Shown: piece after piece, positions 50,680-61,537 of the stretch
Layout of the letters: each line of letters opens with the position of its first letter
Position numbering within the stretch: position 1 is the stretch's first letter
Assembly (NCBI GenBank): GCA_034359265.1
Contig: CP136893.1
Span: 49,301,501 to 49,365,500, forward strand
DNA length: 64,000 bases
Direction of reading: 5' to 3'
DNA from: Canna indica
Lineage: Eukaryota > Streptophyta > Magnoliopsida > Zingiberales > Cannaceae
Notes under the pieces: model-generated
Told to the model about the DNA's origin: nothing
The model's input: only the letters and a program-made list of their open reading frames with translations
The model's database searches: none
Program-made: the position numbers and the translations under genes

Positions 50680-51975
50680 GACTCCAGATCATTCACTGTG
50701 ATGGGAGAAGTTGTTAATCGAGTTATTTTTGACAAACTAATGCAAAGAATTGCACGCTTTTTCGAATAGAATCTTGAACGAAGCCGACTGATTGAACTTC
50801 GGGGTATCGGTTCGAAACGACCAGAAATCTGAGTACCGAGCGACTCCAGAACATTCACTGTGATGGGAGAAGTTGTTAATCAATTTATTTTTGACAGACT
50901 AATGCAAAGAATTGCACGCTTTTTCGAATAGAATCTAGAACGAAGTCGACTAATTGACCTTCGGGGTATCGGCTAGAAACGCCCAGCAATCTAAGTACCG
51001 AGCGACACCAGAACATTCACTGTGATGGGAGAATTTGTTAATCTAGATATTTTTGACAGACTAATAGAAATAATTGCACGATTTTTGAAATAGAATCTTG
51101 AACGAAGCCGACTGGTTGAACTTCGGGGTATCGGCTAGAAACGCCCAGCAATCTGAGTCCCGAGCGACTCCAGAACATTCACTGTGATGGGAGAAGTTGT
51201 TAATCGAGGTATTTTTGACAAACTAATGCAAAGAATTGCACGCTTTTTGGAATAGAATCTTGAACGAAGCCGACTGATGGAACTTCGGGGTATCGGTTCG
51301 AAACGACCAGAAATCTGAGTCCCGAGCGACTCCAGAACATTCACTCTCATGGGAGAAGTTCTTAATCGAGTTATTTTTGACAAACTAAAGCTAAGAATTG
51401 CATGATTTTTCGAATAGAATCTTGAATGAAGCCGACTGTTTGAACTTCGGGGTATCGGCAAGAAGCGCCCAGCAATCGAAGTCCCGAGCGACTCCAGAAC
51501 ATTCACTGTGATGGTAGAAGTTGTTAATCGAGTTATTTTTGACAAACTAATGCAAAGAATTGAACGCTTTTTGGAATAGAATCTTGAACGAAGTCGACAG
51601 ATTGAACTTCGAGGTATCGGTTCGAAACGACCAGAAATCTGAGTCACAAACGACTCCAGAACATTCACTGTGATGGGAGAAGTTGTTAATCAATTTATTT
51701 TTGACAGACTAATGCAAAGAATTGCACGCTTTTTCGAATAGAATCTAGAACGAAGTCGACTAATTGACCTTCGGGGTATCGGCTAGAAACGCCCAGCAAT
51801 CTAAGTCCCGAGCGACTCCAGAACATTCACTGTGATGGGAGAAGTTGTTAATCTAGATATTTTTGACAGACTAATACAAATAATTGCATGATTTTTCGAA
51901 TAGAATCTTGAACGAAGCCGACTGGTTGAACTTCGGGGTATCGGCTAGAAACGCCCAGCAATCTGAGTCCCGAGC
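50680..51975. repeat. Zone C copy C20 (8-mer, 1,296 bp) with converted m2
   Basis: This unit is the counterpart of C9, with gttcttaatcgag at 51,358. The m2 monomer at 50,842 reads gttaatcaatttattttt and gactaattgacc, the m7 signature, yet ends in caatctaagtaccgag as m2 does in C9. Unit length is unchanged. Confidence 0.88.
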
Positions 51976-53271
51976 GACTCCAGATCATTCACTGTGATGG
52001 GAGAAGTTGTTAATCGAGTTATTTTTGACAAACTAATGCAAAGAATTGCACGCTTTTTCGAATAGAATCTTGAACGAAGCCGACTGATTGAACTTCGGGG
52101 TATCGGTTCGAAACGACCAGAAATCTGAGTACCGAGTGACTCCAGAACATTCACTGTGATGGGAGAAGTTGTTAATGGAGTTATTTTTGACAAACGAATA
52201 CAAAGAATTGCACGCTTTTTCGAATAGAATCTAGAACGAAGTCGACTGATTGACCTTCGGGGTATCGGCTAGAAATGCCCAGCAATCTAAGTCCCGAGCG
52301 ACACCAGAACATTCACTGTGATGGGAGAATTTGTTAATCTAGATATTTTTGACAGACTAATACAAATAATTGCACGATTTTTGAAATGGAATCTTGAACG
52401 AAGCCGACTGGTTGAACTTCGGGGTATCGGCTAGAAACGCCCAGCAATCTGAGTCCCGAGCGACTCCAGAACATTCACTGTGATGGGAGAAGTTGTTAAT
52501 CGAGGTATTTTTGACAAACTAATGCAAAGAATTGCACGTTTTTTGGAATAGAATCTTGAACGAAGCCGACTGATTGAACTTCGGGGTATCGGTTCGAAAC
52601 AACCAGAAATCTGAGTCCCGAGCGACTCCAGAACATTCACTGTCATGGGAGAAGTTGTTAATCGAGTTATTTTTGACAAACTAAAGCTAAGAATTGCATG
52701 ATTTTTCGAATAGAATCTTGAATGAAGCCGACTGTTTGAACTTCGGGGTATCGGCAAGAAGCGCCCAGCAATCGAAGTCCCGAGCGACTCCAGAACATTC
52801 ACTGTGATGGTAGAAGTTGTTAATCGAGTTATTTTTGACAAACTAATGCAAAGAATTGAACGCTTTTTGGAATAGAATCTTGAACGAAGTCGACTGATTG
52901 AACTTCGAGGTATCGGTTCGAAACGACCAGAAATCTGAGTCACAAGCGACTCCAGAACATTCACTGTGATGGGAGAAGTTGTTAATCAATTTATTTTTGA
53001 CAGACTAATGCAAAGAATTGCACGCTTTTTCGAATAGAATCTAGAACGAAGTCGACTAATTGACCTTCGGGGTATCGGCTAGAAACGCCCAGCAATCTAA
53101 GTCCCGAGCGACTCCAGAACATTCACTGTGATGGGAGAAGTTGTTAATCTAGATATTCTTGACAGACTAATACAAATAATTGCACGATTTTTCGAATAGA
53201 ATCTTGAACGAAGCCGACTGGTTGAACTTCGGGGTATCGGCTAGAAACGCCCAGCAATCTGAGTCCCGAGC
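51976..53271. repeat. Zone C copy C21 (8-mer, 1,296 bp)
   Basis: This is a complete unit with m3 of the tttttgaaat type (here gaaatggaatc near 52,383) and m4 with aaacaaccagaaatc. Its m8 has ctagatattcttgac, breaking the first T run. Confidence 0.9.
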
Positions 53272-53757
53272 GACTCCAGATCATTCACTGTGATGGGAGA
53301 AGTTATTAATCGAGTTATTTTTGACAAACTAATGCAAAGAATTGCACGCTTTTTGGAATAGAATCTTGAACGAAGCCGACTGATTGAACTTCGGGGTATC
53401 GGTTCGAGACGACCAGAAATCTGAGTACCGAGCGACTCCAGAACATTCACCGTGATGGGAGAAGTTGTTAATCGAGTTATTTTTGACAAACGAATGCAAA
53501 GAATTGCATGCTTTTCCGAATAGAATCTAGAACGAAGTTGACTGATTGACCTTCGGGGTATCGGCTAGAAACGCCCAGCAATCTAAGTCCCGAGCGACTC
53601 CACAACATTCACTGTGATGGGAGAAGTTGTTAATCTAGATATTTTTTATAGACTAATACAAATAATTGCACGATTTTTCGAATAGAATCTTGAAGAAAGC
53701 CGACTGGTTGACCTTCGGGGTATCGGCTAAAAACGCCCAGCAATCTAAGTCCCGAGC
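53272..53757. repeat. Zone C terminal fragment C22 (3 monomers)
   Basis: m1, an m2 variant and a tattttttatagac monomer match the first three monomers of C16 at an offset of 7,126. After 53,758 monomers become D-like, so this is the C/D boundary. Confidence 0.85.
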
Positions 53758-54244
53758 GACTCCAGAACATTCACTGTGATGGGAGAAGATGTTAATCGAG
53801 TTATTTTTGACAAACTAATGCTAAGAATTGCACGCTTTTTCGAATAGAATCTTGAACGAAGCCGACTCATTGAACTTCGGGGTATCAGCTCTAAATGACC
53901 AGCAATCTGTGACCCGAGTGACTCCAGAACATTCACTGTGATGGGAGAAGTTGTTAATCGAGTTATTTTTGACAAACTAATGCAAAGAATTGCACGATTT
54001 TTTCGAATAGAATCTTGAATGAAGCCGACTGGTTGAACTTCGAGGTATCAGCTCGAAATGACCAGCAATCTGTGACCCGGGCGACTCCAGAACATTCATT
54101 GTGATGGGAGAAGTTGTTAATCGAGTTATTTTTGACAAACTAATGCAAAGAATCGCACACTTTTTGGAATAGAATCTTGAACGAAGCCGACTGATTGAAC
54201 TTCGGGGTATCGGTTCGAAACACCCAGAAATCTGAGTCACAAGC
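53758..54244. repeat. Start of zone D (3 monomers before the first anchor)
   Basis: These monomers have tcagctctaaatgacc, cgattttttcg and gacccgggcgactcc, the types seen in zone A and in later D units. Private changes include gagaagatgttaatcg near 53,785. Confidence 0.8.
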
Positions 54245-55702
54245 GACTCCAGAATATTCACTGCGATGAGAGAAGTTGTTAATCGATTTATTTTTGACAC
54301 GCTAATGCAAGGAATTGCATGCTTTTTCGAATAGAATCTTGAACGAACCCGACTGGTTGACCTCCGGGGTATCGGCTAGAAACGCCCAGCAATCTAAGTC
54401 CCGAGCGACTCCAGAACATTCACTGTGATGGGAGAAGTTGTTAATCGAGTTATTTTTGATAGACTAATGCAAAGAATTGCATGATTTTTCGAAGAGAATC
54501 TTGAACGAAGCCGACTAATTGAACTACGAAGTATCAGCTCGAAACGACCAGTAATCAGTGACTCAAGCGACTCCAGAACATTTACTGTGATGGGAGAAGT
54601 TGTTAATCGAGTTATTTTTGACAAACTAATGCAAAGAATTGCACGCTTTTTGGAATAGAATCTTGAACGAAGTCGACTGATTTAACTTCGGGGTATCGGT
54701 TCGAAATGACCAGAAATCTGAGTCACAAGCGACTCCAGAACATTCACTATGATGGGAGAAGTTGTTAATCGAGTTATTTTTAAAAAACTAATGCAAAGAA
54801 TTGCACGCTTTTTGGAATAGAATCTTGAACGAAGCCGACTGATTGAACTTTGGGGTATCGGTTCGAAACAACCAGAAATCTGAGCCACAAGCGACTCCAG
54901 AATATTCACTGTGATGAGAGAAGTTGTTAATCGATTTATTTTTGACAGACTAATGCAAGGAATTGCACACTTTTTCGAAAAGAATCTAGAACGAAGTCGA
55001 CTGATTGACCTTCGGGGTATCGGCTAGAAACGCCCAGCAATCTGAGTCCCGAGCGACTCCAGATCATTCACTGTGATGGATGAAGTTGTTAATCGAGTTA
55101 TTTTTGACAGACTAATGCAAAGAATTGCACGCTTTTTCGAATAGAATCTAGAACGAAGTCGACTAATTGACCTTCGGGGTATCGGCTAGAAACGCCCAGC
55201 AATCTAAGTCCCGAGCGACTCCAGAACATTCACTGTGATGGGAGAAGTTGTTAATCTAGATATTTTTGATAGACTAATACAAATAATTGGACGTTTTTTC
55301 GGTTAGAATCTTGAATGAAGCCGACTGGTTGAACTTCGAGGTATCAGCTCGAAATGACCAGCAATCTGTGACCCGAGCGACTCCAGAACATTCACTGTGA
55401 TGGGAGAAGTTGTTAATCGAGTTATTTTTGACAAACTAATGCAAAGAATTGCACGCTTTTTGGAATAGAATCTTGAACGAAGCCGACTGATTGATCTTCG
55501 GGGTATCGGTTCGAAACGACCAGAAATCTGAGTCCCGAGCGACTCCAGAACATTCGCTGTGATGGAAGAAGTTGTTAATCGAGTTATTTTTTACAAACTA
55601 AGGCAAAGAATCGCATGCTTTTTGGAATAGAATCTTGAACGAAGCCGACTGATTGAACTTCGGGGTATCGGTTCGAAACACCCAGAAATCTGAGTCACAA
55701 GC
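54245..55702. repeat. Zone D HOR copy D1 (9-mer, 1,458 bp)
   Basis: The copy is anchored on the gacacgc monomer. It is the most divergent D copy. The anchor reads attcactgcgatgag, and the middle contains a gacagactaatgcaagg monomer and gatggatgaagttg near 55,076, absent from later copies. Confidence 0.82.
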
Positions 55703-57161
55703 GACTCCAAAATATTCACTGTGATGAGAGAAATTGTTAATCGATTTATTTTTGACACGCTAATGCAAGGAATTGCATGCTTTTTCGAATAGAATCTTGA
55801 ACGAACCCGACTGGTTGACCTTCGGGGTATCGTCTAGAAACGCCCAGCAATCTAAGTCCCGAGCGACTCCAGAACATTCACAGTGATGGGAGAAGTTGTT
55901 AATCGAGTTATTTTTGATAGACTAATGCAAAGAATTGCATGATTTTTCGAAGAGAATCTTGAACGAAGCCGACTAATTGAACTACGAAGTATCAGCTCGA
56001 AACGACCAGTAATCTGTGACTCAAGCGACTCCAGAACATTTACTGTGATGGGAGAAGTTGTTAATCGAGTTATTATTGACAAACTAATGCAAAGAATTGC
56101 ATGCTTTTTGGAATAGAATCTTGAACGAAGTCGACTGATTGAACTTCGGGGTATCGGTTCGAAATGACCAGAAATCTGAGTCACAAGCGACTCCAGAACA
56201 TTCACTGTGATGGGAGAAGTTGTTAATCAATTTATTTTTGACAGACTAATGCAAAGAATTAAACGCTTTTTCGAATAGAATCTAGAACGAAGTCGACTAA
56301 TTGACCTTCGGGGTATCGGCTAGAAACACCCAGCAATCTAAGTCCCGAGCGACTCCAGAACATTCACTGTGATGGGAGAAGTTGTTAATCTAGATATTTT
56401 TGATAGACTAATACAAATAATTGGACGTTTTTTCGAATAGAATCTTGAACGAAGCCGACTGGTTGAACTTCGGGGTATCGGCTAGAAACGCCCAGCAATC
56501 TGAGTCCCGAGCGACTCCAGATCATTCACTGTGATGGGAGAAGTTGTTAATCGAGTTATTTTTGACAAACTAATGCAAAGAATTGCACGGTTTTTCGAAT
56601 AGAATCTTGAACGAAGCTAACTCATTGAACTTCGGGGTATCAGCTCGAAATGACCAGCAATCTGTGACCCGAGTGACTCCAGAACATTCACTGTGATGGG
56701 AGAAGTTGTTAATCGAGTTATTTTTGACAAACTAATGCAAAGAATTGCACGATTTTTTCGAATAGAATCTTGAATGAAGCCGACTGGTTGAACTTCGAGG
56801 TATCAGCTCGAAATGACCAGCAATGTGTGACCCGGGCGACTCCAGAACATTCACTGTGATGGGAGAAGTTGTTAATCGAGTTATTTTTGACAAACTAATG
56901 CAAAGAATTGCACGCTTTTTGGAAGAGAATCTTGAACGAAGCCGACTGATTGATCTTCGGGGTATCGGTTCGAAACGACCAGAAATCTGAGTCCCGAGCG
57001 ACTCCAGAACATTCGCTGTGATGGAAGAAGTTGTTAATCGAGTTATTTTTTACAAACTAATGCAAAGAATCGCATGCTTTTTGGAATAGAATCTTGAACG
57101 AAGCCGACTGATTGAACTTCGGGGTATCGGTTCGAAACACCCAGAAATCTGAGTCACAAGC
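55703..57161. repeat. Zone D HOR copy D2 (9-mer, 1,459 bp)
   Basis: The anchor reads gactccaaaatattcactg. Markers in order are attcacagtgatggg, gaactacgaagtatcagc, acatttactgtgatggg, the gttattattgac monomer, the caatttattttt monomer, ataattggacg, gaagctaactcattg, gcaatgtgtgacccggg and gattgatcttcgg. Confidence 0.9.
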
Positions 57162-58620
57162 GACTCCAAAATATTCACTGTGATGAGAGAAATTGTTAAT
57201 CGATTTATTTTTGACACGCTAATGCAAGGAATTGCATGCTTTTTCGAATAGAATCTTGAACGAACCCGACTGGTTGACCTTCGGGGTATCGTCTAGAAAC
57301 GCCCAGCAATCTAAGTCCCGAGCGACTCCAGAACATTCACAGTGATGGGAGAAGTTGTTAATCGAGTTATTTTTGATAGACTAATGCAAAGAATTGCATG
57401 ATTTTTCGAAGAGAATCTTGAACGAAGCCGACTAATTGAACTACGAAGTATCAGCTCGAAACGACCAGTAATCTGTGACTCAAGCGACTCCAGAACATTT
57501 ACTGTGATGGGAGAAGTTGTTAATCGAGTTATTATTGACAAACTAATGCAAAGAATTGCATGCTTTTTGGAATAGAATCTTGAACGAAGTCGACTGATTG
57601 AACTTCGGGGTATCGGTTCGAAATGACCAGAAATCTGAGTCACAAGCGACTCCAGAACATTCACTGTGATGGGAGAAGTTGTTAATCAATTTATTTTTGA
57701 CAGACTAATGCAAAGAATTGCACGCTTTTTCGAATAGAATCTAGAACGAAGTCGACTAATTGACCTTCGGGGTATCGGCTAGAAACACCCAGCAATCTAA
57801 GTCCCGAGCGACTCCAGAACATTCACTGTGATGGGAGAAGTTGTTAATCTAGATATTTTTGATAGACTAATACAAATAATTGGACGTTTTTTCGAATAGA
57901 ATCTTGAACGAAGCCGACTGGTTGAACTTCGGGGTATCGGCTAGAAACGCCCAGCAATCTGAGTCCCGAGCGACTCCAGATCATTCACTGTGATGGGAGA
58001 AGTTGTTAATCGAGTTATTTTTGACAAACTAATGCAAAGAATTGCACGCTTTTTCGAATAGAATCTTGAACGAAGCTAACTCATTGAACTTCGGGGTATC
58101 AGCTCGAAATGACCAGCAATCTGTGACCCGAGTGACTCCAGAACATTCACTGTGATGGGAGAAGTTGTTAATCGAGTTATTTTTGACAAACTAATGCAAA
58201 GAATTGCACGATTTTTTCGAATAGAATCTTGAATGAAGCCGACTGGTTGAACTTCGAGGTATCAGCTCGAAATGACCAGCAATGTGTGACCCGGGCGACT
58301 CCAGAACATTCACTGTGATGGGAGAAGTTGTTAATCGAGTTATTTTTGACAAACTAATGCAAAGAATTGCACGCTTTTTGGAAGAGAATCTTGAACGAAG
58401 CCGACTGATTGATCTTCGGGGTATCGGTTCGAAACGACCAGAAATCTGAGTCCCGAGCGACTCCAGAACATTCGCTGTGATGGAAGAAGTTGTTAATCGA
58501 GTTATTTTTTACAAACTAATGCAAAGAATCGCATGCTTTTTGGAATAGAATCTTGAACGAAGCCGACTGATTGAACTTCGGGGTATCGGTTCGAAACACC
58601 CAGAAATCTGAGTCACAAGC
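57162..58620. repeat. Zone D HOR copy D3 (9-mer, 1,459 bp)
   Basis: This copy is nearly identical to D2, including gaagctaactcattg, gcaatgtgtgacc and ggaagagaatc. Differences include gaattgcacgc where D2 has gaattaaacgc near 56,257. Confidence 0.9.
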
Positions 58621-60078
58621 GACTCCAAAATATTCACTGTGATGAGAGAAATTGTTAATCGGTTTATTTTTGACACGCTAATGCAAGGAATTGCATGCTT
58701 TTTCGAATAGAATCTTGAACGAACCCGACTGGTTGACCTTCGGGGTATCGTCTAGAAACGCCCAGCAATCTAAGTCCCGAGCGACTCCAGAACATTCACA
58801 GTGATGGGAGAAGTTGTTAATCGAGTTATTTTTGATAGACTAATGCAAAGAATTGCATGATTTTTCGAAGAGAATCTTGAACGAAGCCGACTAATTGAAC
58901 TACGAAGTATCAGCTCGAAATGACCAGTAATCTGTGACTCAAGCGACTCCAGAACATTTACTGTGATGGGAGAAGTTGTTAATCGAGTTATTTTTGACAA
59001 ACTAATGCAAAGAATTGCACGCTTTTTGGAATAGAATCTTGAACGAAGTCGACTGATTTAACTTCGGGGTATCGGTTCGAAATGACCAGAAATCTGAGTC
59101 ACAAGCGACTCCAGAACATTCACTGTGATGGGAGAAGTTGTTAATCAATTTATTTTTGACAGACTAATGCAAAGAATTGCACGCTTTTTCGAATAGAATC
59201 TAGAACGAAGTCGACTAATTGACCTTCGGGGTATCGGCTAGAAACGCCCTGCAATCTAAGTCCCGAGCGACTCCAGAACATTCACTGTGATGGGAGAAGT
59301 TGTTAATCTAGATATTTTTGATAAGCTAATACAAATAATTGGACGTTTTTTCGAATAGAATCTTGAACGAAGCCGACTGGTTGAACTTCGGGGTATCGGC
59401 TAGAAACGCCCAGCAATCTGAGTCCCGAGCGACTCCAGATCATTCACTGTGATGGGAGAAGTTGTTAATCGAGTTATTTTTGACAAACTAATGCAAAGAA
59501 TTGCACGCTTTTTCGAATAGAATCTTGAACGAAGCCGACTGATTGAACTTCGGGGTATCGGTTCGAAACGACGAGAAATCTGAGTCCCGAGCGACTCCAG
59601 AACATTCAGTGTGATGGGAGAAGTTGTTAATCGAGTTATTTTTGACAAACTAAAGCTAAGAATTGCTTGATTTTTCGAATAGAATCTTGAATGAAGCCGA
59701 CTGTTTGAACTTCGGGGTATCAGCTCGAAATGACCAACAATCTGTGACCCGAGTGACTCCAGAACATTCACTGTGATGGGAGAAGTTGTTAATCGAGTTA
59801 TTTTTGACAAACTAATGCAAAGAATTGCACGCTTTTTGGAATAGAATCTTGAACGAAGCCGACTGATTGATCTTCGGGGTATCGGTTCGAAACGACCAGA
59901 AATCTGAGTCCCGAGCGACTCCAGAACATTCGCTGTGATGGAAGAAGTTGTTAATCGAGTTATTTTTTACAAACTAATGCAAAGAATCGCACGCTTTTTG
60001 GAATAGAATCTTGAACGAAACCGACTGATTGAACTTTGGGGTATCGGTTCGAAACACCCAGAAATCTGAGTCACAAGC
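58621..60078. repeat. Zone D HOR copy D4 (9-mer, 1,458 bp)
   Basis: The anchor region reads gttaatcggtttattttt. In the middle, at about 59,540-59,720, a cgacgagaaatctgag and a caaactaaagctaag monomer of zone A type replace the gattttttcg monomer. This is a local exchange with another monomer family. Confidence 0.85.
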
Positions 60079-61537
60079 GACTCCAGAATATTCACTGTGA
60101 TGAGAGAAGTTGTTAATCGATTTTTTTTTGACACGCTAATGCAAGGAATTGCATGCTTTTTTGAATAGAATCTTGAACGAACCCGACTGGTTGACCTTCG
60201 GGGTATCGGCTAGAAACGCCCAGCAATCTAAGTCCCGAGCGACTCCAGAACATTCACAGTGATGGGAGAAGTTGTTAATCGAGTTATTTTTGATAGACTA
60301 ATGCAAAGAATTGCATGATTTTTCGAAGAGAATCTTGAACGAAGCCGACTAATTGAACTACGAAGTATCAGCTCGAAACGACCAGTAATCTGTGACTCAA
60401 GCGACTCCAGAACATTTACTGTGATGGGAGAAGTTGTTAATCGAGTTATTTTTGACAAACTAATGCAAAGAATTGCTCGCTTTTTGGAATAGAATCTTGA
60501 ACGAAGTCGACTGATTGAACTTCGGGGTATCGGTTCGAAATGACCAGAAATCTGAGTGACAAGCGATTCCAGAACATTCACTGTGATGGGAGAAATTGTT
60601 AATCAATTTATTTTTGACAGACTAATGCAAAGAATTGCACGCTTTTTTGAATAGAATCTAGAACGAAGTCGAGTAATTGACCTTCGGGGTATCGGCTAGA
60701 AACGCCCAGCAATCTAAGTCCCGAGCGACTCCAGAACATTCACTGTGATGGGAGAAGTTGTTAATCTAGATATTTTTGATAGACTAATACAAATAATTGG
60801 ACGTTTTTTCGAATAGAATCTTGAACGAAGCCGACTGGTTCAACTTCGGGGTATCGGCTAGAAACGCCCAGCAATCTGAGTCCCGAGCGACTCCAGATCA
60901 TTCACTGTGATGGGAGAAGTTGTTAATCGAGTTATTTTTGACAAACTAATGCAAAGAATTGCACGCTTTTTCGAATAGAATCTTGAATGAAGCCGACTCA
61001 TTGAACTTCGGGGTATCAGCTCGAAATGACCAGCAATCTATGACCCGAGTGACTCCAGAACATTCACTGTGATGGGAGAAGTTGTTAATCGAGTTATTTT
61101 TGACAAACTAATGCAAAGAATTGCACGATTTTTTCGAATAGAATCTTGAATGAAGCCGACTGGTTGAACTTCGAGGTATCAGCTCGAAATGACCAGCAAT
61201 CTGTGACCCGGGCGACTCCAGAACATTCACAGTGATGAGAGAAGTTGTTAATCGAGTTATTTTTGACAAACTAATGCAAAGAATTGCACGCTTTTTGGAA
61301 TAGAATCTTGAACGAAGCCGACTGATTGATCTTCGGGGTATCGGTTCGAAACGACCAGAAATCTGAGTCCCGAGCGACTCCAGAACATTCGCTGTGATGG
61401 AAGAAGTTGTTAATCGAGTTATTTTTTACAAACTAATGCAAAGAATCGCACGCTTTTTGGAATAGAATCTTGAACGAAGCCGACTGATTGAACTTCGGGG
61501 TATCGGTTCGAAACACCCAGAAATCTGAGTCACAAGC
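60079..61537. repeat. Zone D HOR copy D5 (9-mer, 1,459 bp)
   Basis: The anchor monomer has an uninterrupted run of nine T (60,121-60,129), where others read gatttattttt. The remaining order follows D2 and D3. Confidence 0.88.

Noticed and set aside
28656..53271. Assembly collapse or artificial duplication as the sole reason for the HOR pattern
   Set aside because: Copies differ by private substitutions, one-base deletions and chimeric monomers, which a duplicated contig would not show. Exact copy number still depends on read support that I cannot see.
60118..60129. Nine-T run (also 62,552-62,560) as a transcription terminator
   Set aside because: It arises from one substitution in gatttattttt within the anchor monomer and occurs only in two related units. 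No transcription unit is apparent.
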